Positions 59,698 to 64,000 of a stretch of 64,000 nucleotides of DNA are shown one piece after another. Source of the DNA: Dasypus novemcinctus. Its lineage: Eukaryota; Chordata; Mammalia; Cingulata; Dasypodidae. The translations under genes were made by a program, and so were the position numbers. The stretch covers positions 191,189,216 through 191,253,215 of the forward strand of contig NC_080673.1 in NCBI RefSeq assembly GCF_030445035.2, written 5' to 3'. The notes under the pieces are model-generated. The model was not told the origin of the DNA. It saw only the letters and a program-made list of their open reading frames with translations, and did not search any database. Positions within the stretch are counted from its first letter, which is position 1. Every line of letters starts with the position of its first letter.

Positions 59698-59698
<1 letters not shown>
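59287..59698 (+). mobile_element. LTR-like repeat ('tgtgatggttaattt…gtgtcaactt' type)
   Basis: Starts 'gtgatggttaatttcatgtgtcaacttagctagatt' and has 'agtctcctcatccaatcaggtggagg', 'ctgccctgtggaattcagatttgc' and 'catgagccaactcctacaataaaataagc' with a poly(A)-like signal. I know this as an old mammalian LTR-type repeat but will not name the subfamily. The stretch at 63617-63775 is the same family inverted. Confidence 0.65.

Positions 59699-59728
<30 letters not shown>
59699..59728. repeat. (CA)n microsatellite
   Basis: About 14 CA units with one interruption, directly at the end of the LTR-like repeat. Confidence 0.95.
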
Positions 59729-59769
59729 TCTTTTTGTATCTGTGTTTCTGAAGTCTGCTGAATAATAGT

Positions 59770-60000
59770 TTTTTAAATATTGTCTTCCCACTGATATCCC
59801 ACATTAATGTCATACTGTCCCACCCCACTTCCCATTCTATTGCACCATTTAATTTTCATCAAAGCCCTTATCTTTTATCTTCAATATTTTCTTGTTTATT
59901 TATTTATTTGTTTAAAATCTGTCATCACCCACTAGAGTATAAACTCGATGCCTATAAGGAGACTTCTCCTATATGAATTAGATCTTCAATAAATGCAGCA
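59770..60000 (+). repeat. L2 3' end
   Basis: 'tcttgtttatttatttatttg', 'tgtcatcacccactagagtataaactcgatgcc' and 'gatcttcaataaatgcagc' parallel the L2 ending ('cccactagaatgtaagctccatg … ctcaataaatatttg'). Confidence 0.75.
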
Positions 60001-61108
60001 AAAAATAAAAACATATAAATGAGAATTTACTGGAAAGGCACTGAAGTAGTTCATAACAAAAACAAAAACAAAAAAACACAGAAATAAATAAGTAGCACCG
60101 GAGAGTTTGGAAACTGGAACCAGGGACTTGATACTTCCAGAACTTTGCTGCCTTCAGGTGGGTTTCCCCAATTCTAGAAAACATGGCTGCCATGAATCCC
60201 AGATTCATGTTCTTTCATCTTCAAGACCTGAGAAGTAACGGAATGTCTCTCCCAGCCTCGATTTTTAAAGATCCTGGGAAGGATTTTGATTGCTTCAGTT
60301 TTCTTTGAGTACTCATTTCTTGGGCCAACTTCTCTCTAACAAAGGGATAAAGTCATATAATTGCCCAGGATTGGTTATACACTCACCTTTGCATGCCTCA
60401 CAAATTAGTACCTATTGCAGTTGTCCATTGCATGAATATGGTATGTTTCTCTATTAATTTGTCTTCTTTTTATTATCCCTCAACAAAGTTTCATCATTTT
60501 CTAGGTTTTATATTTTCTTGTTAACATTATTACTCTTAGTTCATTTTTTATGATTATCATGAATTGCATAGTTAGCTTTCTTTTCTCGGTAAATAGTGCT
60601 GGCAATATGGGAAATTAATGGATTTGTACATTTTTTCCTTGGTTATTTTATTAAACTCTCTTATTTGGAATGCCATTACAGAAGTCTACTGCTTTCAGTA
60701 TCACAAAATGAATATGCACCTACTGAAATGATTTTGAAAGACATGTTCCTCATCTACCTAATTTATTCTACTCTATTGCAGTCTTCCATGAGTTTTTGCA
60801 CATTAACGCTCTGTCAAAATTCTAGAAATTGCAAAGACAAGAGGTGGCTATAGAGATCTTAAAGTGTTTTTTTAAAAGTCAACACTCCAAAATTTATACT
60901 TTTAAATGAGTGACCATTTCTTCTGAAGTTGTCACTTTGAAAGTCATAGTAAATACTCTGAGACATATGCCCAATTCCTGTCCTCCTTCTCTGAGTACTT
61001 TTCCTAAACTCATACCATTTCACCCAAAGCATATTGTAGAATAACAACTTGTTATTATATCTCCAGAGATAGTACATGAATACAGTTAAAAAGCATAAGT
61101 TCAATCAT
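60001..61108. other. Unassigned sequence
   Basis: No gene or repeat recognised. Frames below 90 codons. Confidence 0.4.
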
Positions 61109-61109
61109 G

Positions 61110-61280
61110 ACATTTCATTAGTTCACTTTCTGGTTTGGTCACTTATTAAGTTTGTAACTGTGGTCAAGTGATAAGGTTGCTGTGAGCTGTACATGACATA
61201 ATCTATATAAAACACTTAAACCAGCATGTATCACATAGTATGTGTTTACTAAACACTAGGAATAATTACTATAAAAATAA
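61110..61280 (+). repeat. MIR SINE (fragment)
   Basis: 'ggtcacttattaagtttgtaactgtggtcaagtgataagg' and 'acttaaaccagcatgtatcacatagtatgtgtttactaaacac' correspond to the MIR 5' region and 3' end with the core deleted or decayed. Confidence 0.6.
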
Positions 61281-61639
61281 TAATAATAAATGCTAGGTAT
61301 AATTATTATAAAAATAATAACACCATTATTTTCACTATGTACAACATGTAAAGCAAAGTGATAAATACTACAAGAAAATGCCAAACTTTAGAAGGAATTT
61401 CTACTGTAATGAATAGATAACTTATAACTAATAATTTGAACTCTAAGACAAATAAATACTTACGCTTTCCTTAATTATTTAATTGTGTGAATTTGTCCAC
61501 AGTTATGATTTTACTAAAATTGTTAAATATGTGACTTATAAAATCTAATCGAAAAATCATTTAATTTAGAAGACGTTTGCCACCTTTGAGTCAATAAGCT
61601 TTTATTTATGAGGTTTCTCTATTCCTGAATTCCATTCAG

Positions 61640-61860
61640 TCAAGCATTCATTCAAAAAATATTTATTGAGAATTAACTATGCACTGTGTTCTAGGTGCTG
61701 TGAATACAGCAGTGAAGAAGGTACAAAAGATCCTGCCTGCATATAATTTTAACTTCACTGTATGGAATCAGGCAATAAACAAGAAAACAAAAACAACTAA
61801 ATAATACAATAATTTCAGATAATGGTAAGTGCTATGAAAAAGAAAAAAAAAAGAAAACAG
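61640..61860 (+). repeat. Ancient mammalian repeat (same family as 31085-31330)
   Basis: 'cattcattcaaaaaatatttattgag', 'tgttctaggtgctgtgaatacagcagtgaagaag', 'aataaacaagaaaac', 'ggtaagtgctatgaaaaag'. The phrase order matches 31090-31270. Confidence 0.6.
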
Positions 61861-61924
61861 GGCCATAGGAAAGAGAGCAAGTGGCAACACAGAATATCCA
61901 GGGAGCCTCAAATCTCCAGGGAGG

Positions 61925-63605
61925 TGTTTTAGTTTCCCAGCAGCCAAAATAAATACCATGCAATGGGTTGAATGGATTGGCTTAAACAACAGGAATGTAT
62001 TGGCTCATGGCGTTGAAGCTAAGAGAAATCCAAAATCAAGGCATCATCAAGACAGCACTTTTCTCCAGAAGACTGTGGCATTTGGGGGCTAGTTGCCAGC
62101 CATCCTTGGTCCTTGACTTTTTCGTCACATGGCAATGCATGTGGAGACCTCTCCTGGCTTCTCAGTTTCATTGACTACAGCATCTGGCGACTCTCTGTGG
62201 CTTTCTCTATAAGACCTTCAGTAGAGATTAAGACCCATCCTGGGTCAGCTGGGCCACACTATCACTGTAGTAACCTTATGAAAAGGTCTTACAAGGGAAT
62301 CACACCAGAATGGACTAAATCTAGAAACGTGTTTTTCTAGAGTGCATAGCTCCATGTCATCATGGTCACCCACTGGACCCCGAAAAGACATGTTCTTTCC
62401 ATATGCAAAATACTTTCATCCCATCACAACTTCCCAAAAACCTTAAATCATTTCAGTACAAAGACTCATCAAAATCAGTTTTTGGTATGCTCTGACCTAG
62501 GGCACAATTCCACTCTATCTGTGGGCCTGTGAAAACTTCCAACATACAATGAAGGAACAGGAATAAGATAAACATTCCATTCCAGAAGAGAAAAATTGGA
62601 AAGAAAATGGGTTGCAGGTCCCAAACAATCCCGAAACCCAGCAGGACAAATTCTATTCGATTTCAAGGTCTGAAAGTCATCTACGGTTTGAGGTTTTGTT
62701 TTCCAGGTCTGAAAAAACAGCAACCCCACTGCTTCCAAGCCCTTGACCACTGGTCAAGCTCTCTCTGAACACTGAGGTGAAGACCCTACACTCACCAAGC
62801 CTTGGGATGGTGGCCAGTCTCTCTGCAAACACTAGGACATAGGCCCCACTATCTGTGAGCATTGGGATGGCAGCCCTCTCCCTGAAAATCAGGGCATAAG
62901 GTTTACCCCCTCTAAGCACCAGAGCATATGGCATGTCCACTCCGAGAACAAGGGTGAACCTACCCTTTCCACAGACATGGGTGGACCTACTTTCTTGGCC
63001 CTAGGAGATCTCTTTGGCCCAGACCTTGGCTTCCATGGTTCTGTCCTTAAAGTCATTATTAGTTCAATTCACTCCTTCTTGGTTCCTTTCAGCCCAGACT
63101 GGCAGTGATTCCACTCATATAAATTTCACAAAAGCCATGCTGGCTTTGTGTGCAGTTCACAAGGATCCAAACCATCAGATAATGGAAACTTCCATGGATC
63201 CTTCCTGCATAACTGCATTTCCAATCCTGACTTCCAATTAAATGGTTGACTGGCTCCACGATCTGTTAAACCCTCACATGTACCCCTGTGCTCTGGGGAC
63301 TTGCTTTCCAGCAATACATGAAGGTCCCTGATAGAGCTGCTTCCATCTCCTAGTCTTAGAGCACACTATCTGGATAATTTCTTATTTCTTTGTGTTTAGG
63401 AGTTCAGTTCTCAGGTTATTCCTTTCCACTCTTATTTCACTATACACTACAAGGAGCAACCAAGCTGCACCTTCCACACTTAACTTGGAAATCTTCTCAG
63501 CTAAATATCCAAGTTCATCACTTTTAACTCCTGCCTTCCATTCAACATCAAAACTCAATTTCCACATGTTTTCTGCCATCTCTACATCTACAATCAACTG
63601 AAGAG
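61925..63605 (-). mobile_element. MaLR-type element: LTR (61925-62406) plus ~1.2 kb internal region
   Basis: On the minus strand the internal region (63605 to 62407) leads into a 3' LTR ending at 61925. Boundary evidence is the shared text after 'atgca' at 62406 and at 7962. The internal part has phrases like 'cttggaaatcttctcagctaaatatccaagttcatc', 'ttctgccatctctac' and 'cccaaacaatcccgaaacccagcagg', which recall MaLR internal sequence. MaLR elements have no functional genes; I see no intact frame. The other LTR lies beyond the junction at 63605 or is lost. Confidence 0.68.
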
Positions 63606-63640
63606 ACTAAAAGCAATCTCTTCAGTTCATTGTAGATGTA
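63583..63640. repeat. Near-perfect inverted repeat (24-nt arms, 10-nt loop)
   Basis: Arms 63583-63606 and 63617-63640 are reverse complements with one mismatch, around the loop ctaaaagcaa. It lies where the MaLR-type internal region meets the fragment of another LTR-like repeat. Confidence 0.9.
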
Positions 63641-63775
63641 ACCAACTGATTGATCATTTGAATCTATGAAGTATTCTCACACTAACAATCAGGCAAATGC
63701 TTGCTTAACCAAACAACTGGCCACCATAACCTGGCCAAGTTGACTTATGAATTTAACTATCGGAGGAGGCTACAC
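63617..63775 (-). mobile_element. Fragment of the LTR-like repeat seen at 59287
   Basis: On the minus strand: 'agttaaattcataagtcaacttggccaggttatggtggccagttgtttgg' matches 'ggttaatttcatgtgtcaacttagctagattatggtgtccaattgtttgg'. It continues to 'cagttggttacatctac'. Confidence 0.6.
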
Positions 63776-64000
63776 TGAGTAAAATCTAAATGGTAAGAAG
63801 CAGCAGCCTAGAATACTACATCATCTTTAAAGCAAAAATCCCATCTGGCCAAAACTTTTATGCTTAATCCCTTATTTTATTTTCTGATGCTTCCAATTCA
63901 ACTTTTTTGCAAGTAGCATTTGAGCACAGAAATAACATCCGAATGTGAAAAGATTGTAGGCAGTTCACACAGACATTTAGAAGTTTATTTTCCTTATTGC
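63776..64000. other. Unassigned sequence to window end
   Basis: No feature recognised; may continue a repeat beyond the window. Confidence 0.4.

Noticed and set aside
62677..62940. Minus-strand 87-codon frame with repeating 'LRGGKPYALIFRERAA'-like units
   Set aside because: It lies within MaLR-type internal sequence and lacks any retroviral or host protein motif that I can recognise.

Overview
The window is mammalian intergenic or intronic DNA, almost certainly from a nine-banded-armadillo-type genome (Dasypus, Xenarthra). The main clue is a set of tRNA-Ala-type SINEs that match the armadillo DAS-SINE group as I remember it. They have heads like GGGAGCAGATGTGGCTCAA, a B box and 'gcctcctaaag', and some carry a ~300-bp GC-rich body and an AAATAAATCTTT tail. 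LINE-1 3' ends of one lineage-specific type recur (ending in GACCTCATATTTTTTTAATGTAACATT), over a background of eutherian L2, MIR, L1M and MaLR/MLT1 repeats. The DNA is AT-rich with very few CpGs. I see no convincing protein-coding exon of a host gene. The open frames present are remnants of LINE-1 and L2, or chance.

Layout. 1-2.7 kb: no recognised element. 2.7-7.4 kb: an old LINE-1 with leader, ORF1 and ORF2 remains, broken by a 69-bp LINE-1 tail insertion and a solo LTR. 7.5-8.0 kb: a MaLR-like LTR plus internal edge. 8-16 kb: mostly unassigned sequence with MIRs and a 1.2-kb L2. 16.4-22.3 kb: a nested stack of old LINE-1 3' ends containing a DAS-SINE, a 0.6-kb young LINE-1 end and a 3.3-kb 5'-truncated LINE-1 whose 3' UTR is ~2.8 kb long. 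24-27 kb: a tandem SINE pair, an old L1M 3' UTR split by a solo LTR, and an LTR fragment. 28-33.8 kb: L2, MIR, two young LINE-1 ends and LTR pieces. 33.8-38 kb: an old LINE-1 split by a trimeric SINE, an LTR and a further DAS-SINE. 40.6-41.0 kb: a solo LTR with exact 5-bp target duplications. 41.6-47.6 kb: LINE-1 with tandem leader units and ORF1; its ORF2 is interrupted by a UBAP2L processed pseudogene; then other LINE-1 3' pieces. 50-54.9 kb: MIR and L2. 54.9-55.5 kb: solo LTR. 56-58.6 kb: decayed LINE-1 and MLT1. 58.6-64 kb: SINE, LTR-like repeat, L2 tail, MIR, and a MaLR LTR with internal region on the minus strand.

The elements make no pathway. What links them is retrotransposition: LINE-1-type machinery explains its own copies, the SINEs and the UBAP2L retrocopy (A-rich tails, 11-16-nt duplications), while the LTR elements carry 5-bp duplications typical of class III (ERVL/MaLR) integration. 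I found no undescribed functional system. The best leads are the very long LINE-1 3' UTR, the tandem-monomer LINE-1 leader, SINE multimers and one young-looking retropseudogene. Family names come from memory of consensus sequences, not from a database search.
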